This document shows, one piece after another, positions 23,901-35,299 of a DNA stretch of 64,000 bases. The notes below the pieces were generated by a model, which ran no database searches, was not told the origin of the DNA, and saw only the letters and a list, made by a program, of their open reading frames with translations. Positions within the stretch are counted from its first letter, which is position 1. The number at the start of each line of letters is the position of its first letter. The position numbers and the translations under genes were made by a program. Origin of the DNA: Volvox africanus (taxonomy: Eukaryota; Chlorophyta; Chlorophyceae; Chlamydomonadales; Volvocaceae); assembly GCA_030268105.1 (NCBI GenBank), contig BSDZ01000010.1, positions 2,704,001 through 2,768,000 of the forward strand, read 5' to 3'.

Positions 23901-26199
23901 TTGCTATTTCTGTACCTTTCGTCCTTTGACCCGTATATAGCTCCAAGGTGATCTGATCGGTGGGTGCGACTTTTTCCCGGTATGACATGATCCGTCATGT
24001 CTTCAGACATCCAACGCTTTCCCAATTCGCACACACCTCCCCCCAGGCTCTCCCCGTGATCGCTGGTGGCGTCTCGTCGGGACGAGGGGACCTGTTCTTC
24101 CACCCCGGTCGCTCTGGGGCAGCGGTGGACTCTGCGGCGCCTACTTGTGCTCGTGGGGAAGGGAAAGGAGCAGAAGCGCGGCCCAGCAGGGGGCAAAGTC
24201 GGGGACCTGCAGCAGCGGTTAGGGGGGATTGGGATCCAGCAGCCAAAGGCCTCCATTTTGTGGGCCTTGCGATTATGGCAAGCAAGGCTACTGCGCCCGT
24301 CTCATCCACTTACTCCGCAGTAGGAAGCAGTGGCAGTGGCACCCTTCTGGGCGGGGCTGCGGGCCTTGGCAGCAGGGACGCCCGCACCCCAGGGAGCTTA
24401 GCGGCGGGGTTGAAAGCTGTGACTTCGGAACCACCGCAGGTCCGCGCGTGTGCCCTGGCCATGCGGGGTTGTGCAGGTCTAGAAGGTCAGCCGGTATTTG
24501 CGGGGGTGGCGATTACCCGTGAGGCACCGTCCTGGAGGGTCTTGGCGGGAAGCAGCGAGGACGAGGAGAACGATAACGAGGAGGATGGTGCCGCCGTCCT
24601 GGTGACCGTGTCAGGTGGGAGTATTCTCAGTGCGGTTAGGAGGTTAGGAGGCGAGGCGGTTAGGAGACCAGGACGGCACTCTTTTGCGGTGGATAAGCCC
24701 CTTATGTAAGTTGGCCGGTATGGTTCCCCTTTCCTGGGCAATCTGTTCGAGCAGGGGGGTTGTCCTGCAGCTCAAGGTCCCTAGCGGAGCAGCTGCGGGC
24801 CGTGTTGAGCCGGACGGGCTCGCTGCCTCACCTGGCGACGTGGCTGGCAAGGAAAGGCGATGACTCTATTCACAGCGGTCTGGACGTACAGGTGTGCTTT
24901 TAGCCGAGGAATGGGCAGTGTGCATTCGTGGTGTTGTGGATTTGTGCTTTGGCAATCTGGAGGGATCAGCGCCTCTCATCGACGCCGCAACTGTGATATT
25001 AGGTTGCATGACGTGTCTAGCTGTGATGATCTGAAAGGCAACTAGCTAGACGCACAGACTCACTCCCTGCGGCCTGATCTCTGCAGGTCTTCAGGTCGGG
25101 TCGGGTAGTGATGGGACCCGTGGAGTCCTCGCTCCTGCTGGATAACGGCATCGTAGCTTTTAAGACCAGTGATGTGATGTCCCTGAACGCGATCACCGAG
25201 GGCGCGAAGGATCCTGGCGCAGTGGTGTGTTGTCAGCTCGCGGACATAACCCCACATGTACGTGCTTCCCAGTTGGTGACGGGGGTCGCAAGATGGCATA
25301 TCCTGAGCACTGGCTCGATGCCGTGAATTCGTTTATGCTTCATGCCTCTCCCAAGGCCTTCGTTTCGACCCGCTGATTGTTTCAAATATCTGGGCATGTT
25401 GGCATGCTGTTTAGCTGGGGAGCGGAGAACCGGGGCAGCTTCTTTGATGACCCCCCGCATTCCCCCAACGCTGTGTCAGGGATGTCGTCTGCACCTGCAA
25501 GCAGAGTTGCCCGTACTGCGCTCAGTTTGTTCATCCTACCCACTGTTGCTGGGAGGCCGCCTCGAGCCGTGCTCCTGGGAGGGCTATGCTGTGATGCAAC
25601 AGGCGGCCATGCGGTCGGGGGCTCGCGCAGGACCGGTGGCGATGGTGGTGTTTTCCTGCACTGGGCGAGGGCGAGAGATCTTCGGAGATACAGAATGCGA
25701 GGCGCGGATTGCTGATCAGGTGGGGACACTTCGGTCTGCAAATGAAGCGATATCCATAGGGATTTAGTATCACCAGTTCCCCGATCTCCACCCTTAACCT
25801 TGCCCAGCCCCGTAAGGGAGACCGAGGAGCTGACCCCCGTGCAATGACACCATGCAGGTTCTACAAAAAAGGGTGCCATTCGTGGGTGCGTACTGCAATG
25901 GCGAGCTCGGGCCGCATGTACGACACGGTTATGTAGGCTGGTCCTTTAACCCGCTGTGCATACGGCCACCTGACGCTACAGAAGCCCTGGCGAGTGCAAT
26001 CGGAGGGGACGACACCTCTATCATATACGCTGGACCTGCAGCAGGTTGCAGTGTGGGCAGCAGCTCAGTAGTAGCCCATACTCGTAATGCTGTATTTCGT
26101 GGTGCACCTCGCTTATTGGTGGTGGCTGGGGACCGGATGATGCCTCTGGATCGCACTCGCATGCAGGGATACACGTCAGTGTATGCCGCAGTGGGATGA
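20928..26199 (+). CDS. F-box and FIST-domain protein (FBXO22-like)
   Basis: The first exon starts at ATG 20928 and carries an F-box (LEILPDDVLFRVLAGAG…AATCCKRLYALARV), the Skp1-binding module of SCF ubiquitin ligases. Later exons match a FIST_N domain (VDVALVFVANYEKLKG at 21651 onward; LVGCATSGLMGVGP; GVGLLLGRMPGCSVKAF) and a FIST_C domain (VFRSGRVVMGPVESSLLLDN at 25087; GPVAMVVFSCTGRGREIFGD near 25640; VPFVGAYCNGELGPH near 25870). The combination is that of animal FBXO22. Between them (about 23100-24700) lie Gly/Ala/Ser-rich open frames, probably linker exons plus introns. The last exon ends at the TGA at 26199. Intron borders in the middle are not resolved, and the stretch at 23100-23700 could belong to something else. 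It probably recruits a substrate through the FIST module. Confidence 0.7.
22565..22950 (+). repeat. Diverged dispersed repeat, copy 1 (intronic)
   Basis: Shares ordered blocks with 60930-61250 in the same orientation: GCTCCTTAGCCTT, CCGCCGCTGTC, TGTGCTTCATT-like and GCATGACAGC. The blocks are separated by divergent sequence. Probably an old interspersed element. Confidence 0.5.
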
Positions 26200-26311
26200 A
26201 CTGTGAAATGCAGTGGTGGAAGGCACATTGCACCAGAGAATTCCGGCAGCAGCTGACGCGGCTACCTTTCTGACACCGCGCCATGTTGATATATACATAA
26301 AGTGTCTGATT

Positions 26312-26316
26312 TGTAA
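26312..26316 (+). promoter_or_regulatory. Candidate TGTAA polyadenylation signal
   Basis: TGTAA about 110 bp downstream of the F-box/FIST stop codon, a good position for cleavage soon after. Confidence 0.45.
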
Positions 26317-26579
26317 ATGTACATTGCAGGTGCTTTGGAATTGCATCGAGTAATATATCGGTTATCGTGCCATTGTAAAGATGTTTGAATGAACGCCATG
26401 GGCAGGTCGCCGACTACGCTTCCCTGCTAGGGGTTTGACCCCTGGTGTACGGACATGTCACTTGGTCTTGGCGGTTAACGGTTTTGAAACTGAAGTGGTA
26501 AGATTTGTTAGTCCCTGCTGTTGCTGCTGCGACGGCTGTGATTATGGTTGGATTATAGTCATTTCATGAGTGGCAGCCT

Positions 26580-27000
26580 GCCATGAAGGGCTGCATAGGG
26601 CTGCGGGCAAAGGCGGTGATGAAAGGCTTGGAGGAAATGGTGATGGAAGAGATGGGCTGGGAGGCAGAGGGCTGGGCAGGAAACGTAATGGAGGGATCGG
26701 AGCCTGGGTTAATGCAGGGCTTGGAGGCAGTGGAGAAGGAGGATTAGGACTGGGGGTGCAGAGGGCTGGGCGGTGGGGTGACGGAGGGTCCGAACTGGAA
26801 GGCTGCGGACTAGGCGATTGGGATGGCAGAGCTCGGGCTCGGTGGTCCAGCGCTGGGAGGTGATGGTGATGGAAGAAAAGGGCTTGGACGCAGAGGCCTG
26901 CATAGTTGGTGAGGCACGGCAGGCTGTTGGTTTGGGGATGAAGGGTTGTGATGCAATCGTGATGGAAAAGATGGGCTGGGAGGCAGAGGATAGGTTCCGA
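26580..27000. repeat. Degenerate minisatellite
   Basis: Imperfect units of the type GATGGGCTGGGAGGCAGAGG recur at about 26650, 26870 (variant) and 26970, with GGGCTTGGAGG-like spacers. The open frames here, which repeat a MEEMGWEAE-like peptide, are most likely products of the repeat. Confidence 0.55.
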
Positions 27001-28058
27001 ACCCTTTCCCCACATTTCCACGTCCCTCCTTACAAAGTGTCGTAAGGTTGAACGAAGATATTTATAATAGTCATCCACCAGTCAGTAACTAATAGACGAT
27101 TTGAGGTGCTTGTGTATGATCAAATTCGTGTCTAACTCGCGAAAATTCATGAGAAATGTAGGCTCGTCAGGTCGTAAAATAAACAGGGTGAGTATTTCAG
27201 GTACCGAACGTGTCACGGTTTTGCTATACCAGAGCTGGCATTCGTTTACCGATAGGTCACGCGGTGGAATTCTTCGCCCAATGTTCAGCACGAACGGCCT
27301 AACCCTTTCGGTCATAGAAACAATGAATAAATGAATCCTCATTAAGTTTCATTTTTGCCTTATCGAATGCTAGCTATTGACATAGCTATTTTTGCATTTT
27401 AACCAGTCTAAGTCTCAACCTTACAGCGAATACAGCCAGAACGGCGTTGTTAATGTAAGCGTATGTCTTGTTTGTGAAAGTCACTTTTTTGTGCTTGAAA
27501 GTGCTTGAAAGTCACTTTAGCCGGCGAGTTAGTGGTATTTGTCAAGTCGTGTATATGATAGGTATATCTGTAACGCACACTTGGAACCGGCACAAATATG
27601 TTTTTCATATTATACCAGGCATCTGCCTAAAGTAGTTTCGATATGTAATCCCGCAAGCAATATTCCTGGCGTCGGCGAGTTTGGGCCCCCGTACTTTATG
27701 CGTGAGGGTATTCCTGAGACCGCGATGTATGATCCCTTTTTTATTCAGGGATAAATAGCGTCTAAAACACATGTTTTCATATGTTCAACTCAGTCGCTGT
27801 TCGCCTCTTCCTAACGTTCTAAGCAGAACCACTTTTGTCTGGCCCACTTTGCGGCATACCTAGCGAGGTGACTTTCAACCTAAACAATGATCTGAATGTA
27901 ACCAAGTGCTTTGGGGTCCTGCTTTTGTTCATTACTTTTTCAGTGTCTACAACCGGTTTACAGCTCCGCATCTTGCACGAAAAAGGGTGTCAATCTATCC
28001 AATTCCACATTGTACTAGTGCACTCTGGAGTTCATTGGCTTGGGGCGTGCAGCTACGA
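27001..28058. other. Intergenic region
   Basis: No gene recognised. Short open frames at 27835-28113 and 27906-28058 lead into the next gene's first exon and are probably 5' UTR. Confidence 0.5.
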
Positions 28059-31000
28059 ATGTCGGCTAGGTCTGAACGGGATGGAACTACGGGGCCGCGG
28101 GGAAGCCGAATGATGCGCAAAGTAAGTTTGTAAACCATGTTTGGTAATACAAGTGGATGGACATTTTGATCTTGGATGCGCGTTTTGTTGGTGCACTAGT
28201 CTGTGTGTTAGGGCTGGGAAGCTCGTGGGGCCGTGCAGAGATTGCTGCATGTAACGGGTGTGGGGGGGGGAGATGAGCATCCGCACGTATCTTGTATAGA
28301 GTCCCGCTACGGTATGCTCATTGCATGGCCCCCCTGCTGCTGCCATTGAGGTTGTGCGTCTGCACGCGCGTTGCCTGCGAGGCGAACCTCAGCTCCTTCC
28401 CTTGAGCCTTTGCACAAACAGTGTGACTCCGTGCACTGGTTTCGCGCATGCCGCAACTCCGCCAGCCCCTGAAGTTTCCAGTCTTGGGTCCCCCTCCGCA
28501 TTTTCCCCTTCCGTCATCCCACTCGTTTCACAGGCGGAGGCGCTGGGTATGGAAACCCGCAACGTTTCGAATGCATATTTGCTGCCCGTGCTCAGCAGCC
28601 GTGGCGGAGGGGCTGGGACGCTGTATGGAGGCGCGTCCCACACTGCCATAGCTGGGGCTGGCTCCTACTATGAGACCATCAATCTGTCTCCCAAGGCAAT
28701 CACCGCGATGCGGACCACCAAGATGCTGCAGTCGCTGGGCCAGAAGGTCATTTTTTCCAACGACCCCTACGTCAATTCCGCATTTGAGTCTCTCATCACC
28801 ACGCGGGTCTCCGGCGTGCCCCCGGACCTGGCCCCCGACCTCACGGAGCTCATCTCACGCAAGCCCCCCGGTGGCCGCCTGCGGCCAAAGGGTTCCAAGG
28901 CTGCCGCGCTCAAGCGAGCCAAGCGCCTCGTGGGGGCAGGGGCGGTACCAGTGGCGTCTGAGGTGCCTTTCGTCGACGCTCTGCGGGTTTGCGACCTTGA
29001 GCGGGACAAGGGCGCGCTACCGGCGCTGCTGCGGGCGTATGTGTTCAACAAGGCACGTGTGGTGGTGCCTAAATTGGAGGAGTACTGCGAGGCGATGGGG
29101 CGGCTGCGGCCGTCGCCCATGCTGCAGGCAGCGGCGCTGCTCATGCAGGCTGGCTACTTCTTTGCGGCGATCAAGGTGGGCCTGCGGACGGCAAGGTGTT
29201 GGAAGAACCGGGAGTCCGGGAGGCAGTGAAGGGAGAGAGGGAGAGGCCGGATTATCTGGACATAAAGAGGAGGCAACCGGGATAAAGGGGACAACGATTT
29301 CATAAATGCATTCATGTGCGAAACGGTGGGAAAGGTTACGACCGCCTGTCGATCCTAAATGGGTAGACCTTGTGATGAAAAGGCTTAGTGTGCTTGAAAC
29401 CAAGGGCACTGAAGTGTTGCGCTCCTTTTCTAACACCTGGCACGACTTGGCCGCCCCACGGTGCCGTCGGTCCTCTGTTCGCGTGGTGATGATGCCTCGC
29501 CTGCCGTTCATCGGCCCGACGGCCCCACTATGCCTGACCGCTTTGTCATCCCACTCCGCCACCTGCAGGTTGTATACAGCAACTTCGACGCGCTGCAGGC
29601 CACCCTGACGGAGCTGGAGACGCTTATCTCTCAGCATATGGATTCTGGGGACTGGGACACGGCAGCGGCGCTATGGAACTGGAAGGACCCGGACAGGGAG
29701 CTGTTTCTCAAACAGGCAGGGAAAGGACTCGGGGTTGGATGTTTGATGATGGCACGCGAACAAGGAACGTGAACAAGTCCACGTGTTTTTTTGTCAGGGC
29801 TATTTGGTCCAAATGGCTTTTCGTTCAGAGTGCACCTGCATGTCGAGAGGCATAACGTGCGGCGGAACGCGGCATTTCCTTGAGTGAGGGAAAAGCGGAT
29901 CCCTGGAACGGGAAATAGAAATATGGGCTCCATATTTGGCGGGCTGTGGAAGGGTTGCTGTGGATACCATCTGAGTCGTAATATCAAGAGCCACATCAGT
30001 CGGGGGCCCACGGTCCCCCGGGATCATGTTATGAGGCTGGGTGGCCCCCAGTGCTGCGTCATCCTAGAGAAGCTTGCACCGCTGGGGTCCTAATAGGGCT
30101 GGCCGGGGGGTCATGGTTCTACAGAGCTGCGGCACCTAGTTACCAACGGCTGCCCGTGTATCAAAGAGCGGCGGGCAGGTACAGCACAGACCGTGACATT
30201 CGTGTCTGTGCCGCCCCCTTGTCTGAGGCATCCAACCCGGCTTGCAAGGCATCTCACCAGCATCCCCTGCGCTTACTGCCAATTGCATATTGCTGACCTT
30301 TTGAGCCACACCCACCCTTTTCCATTAGAATGTTTTTCGAAAAGCTAGTGAGTCGGTTGATCTGTTAATGCTGGCAAGGCTTGTAGCTCCTCCCGTATCG
30401 GGCGCCGTGCGTGCGTTCGTGGTTATGCATATGCGTTGTCGATATTGTCACGTGCAGTTCAAGGAGCTCAAGATTATCTCGTACTACCTGGACGTGCGGA
30501 AGCAGCTACGAGCGCTGAAAGAACAGGGCGTGTTGGCACTGGCCCGGGTGGAGAGGGAAATGCTGCTTAAGGTGTGGAGATGTGTTGGTAGGGCGGCGGG
30601 GAAAGCCCCAGCAGGGCGGCGGGGAGCCCAGCCCAGCTTAGCCCAGAAATGCTTAGCCAACATTAAAGCATGGGTTGCCGAATTGAGGAATTACTGGGCC
30701 GGGGTATTGGGCAATGCCACAGTTCGCGCAGGTAGTAGTAACTGTGGTAATTATGGACAAATTTATTTGGCATTGATCAGGAAAGGACAAAGAAAGAAAA
30801 AATACAGCAAAGCAGGAATGAGGGTAACTAAGGCATGCGCGCTGCATTCTGGGTTTGGACGCCAAGCGTCCATAGCTAGGCGCTGGGCTCGAGTGGGACT
30901 TTACCGGGATAGGCCTCTCTTTCATTTAATCCTCTGCTGTACTCTGCACCGGCCCTGGGCAGGTGATCCAGGACTTCCGCATGCAGCTCGCTGAGGACTA

Positions 31001-34000
31001 TGCAGCATACCAGGCGCAACTGGCCAAGGAAGCGGAGGAACGTGCCAAGGCGAAAGCCCGGCTAGAAGCACAGGTGGGGAGATAAAGAATGCCAGGGCAG
31101 GTAGTGATGGTGATGTGCGGTGTGGGAACCTGCAATGGCGGAATGAGGCGGGATGCGGTGGCAACTGGGGTTTTGCCTGCCTGGCCAATCAACGTGTGGT
31201 GTGGACTGATAATGGGATCGAGTTATGTAGACGGGCGGGCTAGTATCCAAATCACCAACCCCGTTGTTTTGCGCAGTACTACTGATCGATATGGATGGGA
31301 TACCGAGCGCTCACTTAATGCAGTTTGCTCTTTTGCCAACTCTGCGTTGACATGCCACGACCTGCTCAGGCGCTCGCAGCCGCGGAAGCTGCGGCTCGCC
31401 GTGCTGAGGAGGCAGCACGAGTGGAGGCCCGAGCTCGCGCGGCAGCGGAGGTCAAGGCACGGCGCGAGGCGGAGATGCGCGAGAAGGCACGGGAGATGGA
31501 GCGCAAGCGCGAGGAGGTGCGGCGCCGCGCTGAGCAGGCGAAGCAGCGCAATCGGTCTGCTTCGATGCAGAACAGTCGCCCCGTCGAGTACGTGCTAATG
31601 GCGGGTGCGGCGGCGGCCATGTTTGAGGAGGGAGCACCTCACAGCAACGATGGGCCACTTGTGGACCCAGACCCGGAGCCAGAGGCATCGGACTTGACAG
31701 ACGTGGGCACAATGACGGAGCCGGGTGTGGAGGTCAGTGAGGCGGTATTAGCTCCAGGTGCTGAGGAGAGCGAGGCAATTGCGGTGGAGGCGGGAGATCG
31801 AATATCGGAGCTGCGAACTAGCTCCTCTGCGGGCAGTCGCCGTGCGTCGGCGAGCTCGCGGCAGGGCAGCAGTAGCGGTAGCCGAAGGCACAGCTCCGCA
31901 CGGCTTACCGGGGACACGGTCACTTCCGAGACAGGTTTGCCTGAGAACCTGATGATGGAACTCGATCCTGCGGCCGCCGTGTCACCGTCCACAAACAGGC
32001 CACCGGTGCGTGTGCACCTCCGGCCAAACAGCCGCGGCCTAAGGGTGCAGCTCAGCATGGACGGCCGCCGCCCGTTATCGTCGCAGCAACTGGCTGCAGT
32101 AGAGCAGCCACCGCCACCTCTTCTGGGCCGGCTGCCAGTGCGTGTGCACCTCCGTCCCAATAGCCGCGGTCTGAAGATGCACTTGAGCATGGACGGCACT
32201 GAGCAGGAGGAGCTGCGACGGGGCATTGAGGAGCTGCGGCGCAGCATGAGCCAGGAGCGGCAGCGCGCCAATGAGGCGGCGGAACAGATTAAGCATATGG
32301 CGGTCAAGGGAAGTCGGCCATCGACCGCTACGCCCGCCATTCGCCTCAACATTAACCTTACGGCAGGAACAACGGACGAGAAGCTTGCGGTGCGACAAAG
32401 GGAAACGGATGCGTATCTGGGTCGCGTCTGCAAAGGCCACGGGGGGAGGGAATCGGCGCGAACTGTGTTTACCTGGAAGTCGAAGCACACTTGTCTTGCT
32501 CGCTGCATGGCGCGTCCATCCTAGTTGTTTCCGTTACTTAATGTCTCTCTGTCCGGATTCCCTGCTGGGGCCTTGCAGCTGATGGAGAAGGCGCTGGAGG
32601 CAGAGCGGGCTGAATTTCAGCGGCGGCTGGAGGAGGAGCGCGCTGCCCTGACGGCTGTGCTTGCTTCGGAAAAGTCCAAACTTGAGGATCACCTGAACGA
32701 GCAGAAGAAGCTCTTTGATGAGGTGCGTTGACGGAAGAGCTTCTGAATTGGGATGACGACGGCAAAGGCATCAGTTCCATTAGGAGATTGTCTTCTTTGG
32801 TCCATGAGGTTAAGCGTAGTATTTGGACCGGTGATGGGATTCGACCAGTGGAGGGGCAGGCAGGTCAACATGTTGCCTGGGACCATCTCGCTGCCACGCC
32901 ATGCCATCATCCGGATCGGAAAACAGTCGGCCGGTGACGGAATCTCCTTCAGGTAGAAAGATAAAATTGAATCGCTTTGAGCGCTTTGAGCGAATGAGCA
33001 CTACCATTGGGACCTTTGCCAGTTCAGCAGGGGAATCATTGCCCGCATCGCCAAGCCAACCATCCATTCTCGCAAATTTCGCAGGAGCGACAGCGGTTGC
33101 TCCGGGACTTGTACGAGCAGCAGGGCCGTGACATCGACCAGCAGCTGCTGGCCTCCAACCAGAGCATCGAGCAACTGCGGCAGCAGAGAGACAGGCTGCG
33201 ATCTGCGGGTGGCAGCCGCCACTCTTCGGGACGCAATGCCGCAGCGGCAGAGGAGGCTTCACGACTTGAGGCCACTGTCAAGGTATGTGTGAACATGTGG
33301 CAGGGACGGAGGACAACGCTTTTTTAATTGTTAGGCAGCTGCTGTGAGAAAGTGAGGATTGCTATCGTGCATGGGTTGGTGCCGTGCCTCTCCAAGGGCT
33401 TGAGGCAACGGTCAATCCGGCGCATGACGATAAAGGGTCGCTGTGTTCTGGGATCTATATCGTCCAGTTTGGATTGGGCTGCCACGGCTGAAGGTGTGCA
33501 GCACACGGTCATGTGGCATGACCGTGCCATGAGTTTCGCGCTCAAGCTTGTGGCCCCCTGCCATACAACCCCTGAGTGTCCAGAGAACACGACAGCACCA
33601 GTCCTAATAGGTACAAAGAGCCGCCTCTGTTCCCTCGTGCATTCGTGCAATTTCAGATGTTGGAGAAGAAGCTGGATGACGAGCTTTCCCATGTACGCCA
33701 GCTGGAGGATGAGAAGACCCGTGTCGAAAAGGAGCGTCAGGCGCTGGAACAAACGCAGCGGATGTTGGAGGCACAGAAGAGCCAAGCGGAGTTGGAAAAG
33801 GTGATCTAGTGATTTGGACTTTCGTGGCGTGTGTGCGTGTGAACGCCTGGGTGGAGGTTCCGCTATCGGCTGTGTCCGCGCCGAGCCTGCTCTGACTGGA
33901 TGGGATTGCCGGCGTTTTCCTCAGCCCCTCGGTAACTGGGTGCATGGAACAAGTTTGGATTACCTATTGCAGGCCTGCTAGCATGCGCCAACCTCGAGTA

Positions 34001-35299
34001 CATGCATTGGGAAGGCCAAACGCACCTTTGATGTCTGGACTTGGGAAGGCAGCATGCCTCTGACATTCGCAACCGATCGCTGCAATTTGTTGTTGTGTGT
34101 GTATGCATGGATGCGCGTGATGGAGAATCACAAGTCCGTTGCTTTGCAGCAACCAGCACTGCATTAAGGAGCATGGCGGCACACTACCGGCATGCTCTGC
34201 ACGTCAAACGGACCACCCGCACACTACCAACCAGCCCCAAATGAAGAGCACCCTCCCTCAACGTACCTGGCCTACGCTTTCCGCAGGCGAAGGCCGAACA
34301 GGAGAAGGGCGCGCTTCAAGAGCAAATCGCGAAGACAATGCGCATGTTCCAGGAGCAGTTGGCGCAGACGGTGAAGATGGCGGCCATGCTACAAGCACAG
34401 CGTATCTTGGGCGCAGCCACAGGGGGGGCAGCGCCGATGGGCATGGGGGCCCTCGGCGGCAACCTGATGGCGCAGTCGTCCACCGGCAGCATTGGCCTTA
34501 ACACGGGAGGCCTTATGCCCCAGCAGTCCTCCATGGGCCTGGGCACCATGGGCATGAACCTGCCGGGGACCGCTGGGTCGATGTCATCAGCGCCTGGAGT
34601 GGGCTTCACGGGCACATTGTCAGCATCACCCAGCATGGGGGCAGCGGCGGCGGCGGCAACAGCGTCCATGCTGCCACAGCCCGTGGCCGCGTTGCCAGGC
34701 GATGTGGACGACCCGCCTACACAAGACGAAATAATTGCTTACGGCAAGGTATGGATCACTGCAAGGAAGGCACGGGCATGCATGCTGGCATCTTGGAATT
34801 GTGTGACAGGTTGCAATACGGTCAAATCATCTTGCAATCGACCAGTGCTGCCGATCAGGTCATCATGCTGGCGTTGCCTTGAGTATTGTCACATCATCGT
34901 CGTCCAAATATCCTTTCCGTCCCTGCAATTATTGGGTACGCCCGAGGCTCTTTCAAATGGAAGCGAGTAGCCCTTATGTGATTACCGACGGCCATGAAAT
35001 CTCTTGCCTCTTCCGAACGCAAAGTTGTGTCTATCTTGTACCCGCAGTATCTGGGCATGGATGTGGTGGACGACGCCGACCTGCTGTATATTGCGGAATG
35101 GGCCCTGACAGCACCGTTGCCCGAGGGATGGACTGTGCATCTAGATGGTGAGGGCAACGAATTCTTCTACAACGCCGCCACCAACGCTTCTACTTATGAG
35201 CACCCCATGGACGAGCACTACCGTGCCTACTATCGCAAGATGAAGGAGCAGAAGCAACTTGCTAAGATGACGGAGGCTCAGCAGCAGACAGCGTCATGA
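28059..35299 (+). CDS. Coiled-coil protein with C-terminal CEP164-type WW domain
   Basis: Eleven exons: 28059-28121, 28534-29175, 29569-about 29720, 30458-30571, 30963-31073, 31370-about 32389, 32579-32722, 33084-33282, 33657-33800, 34287-34748 and 35048-35299, about 1100 residues. After a short basic start comes a region of unknown fold (SPKAITAMRTTKMLQSLGQK…), then long Glu/Arg/Ala-rich coiled coils broken by an acidic Ser-rich segment with a duplicated VRVHLRPNSRGL motif. A Met/Gly-rich spacer follows. At the end, DEIIAYGK-YLGMDVVDDADLL leads into a WW domain (LPEGWTVHLDGEGNEFFYNA…YEHPMDEHYRAYY). That block, with its preceding helix, matches the N-terminal WW module of CEP164, the distal-appendage protein needed for ciliogenesis. 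Here it is C-terminal. A basal-body or ciliary role is inferred, not shown. Confidence 0.7.
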
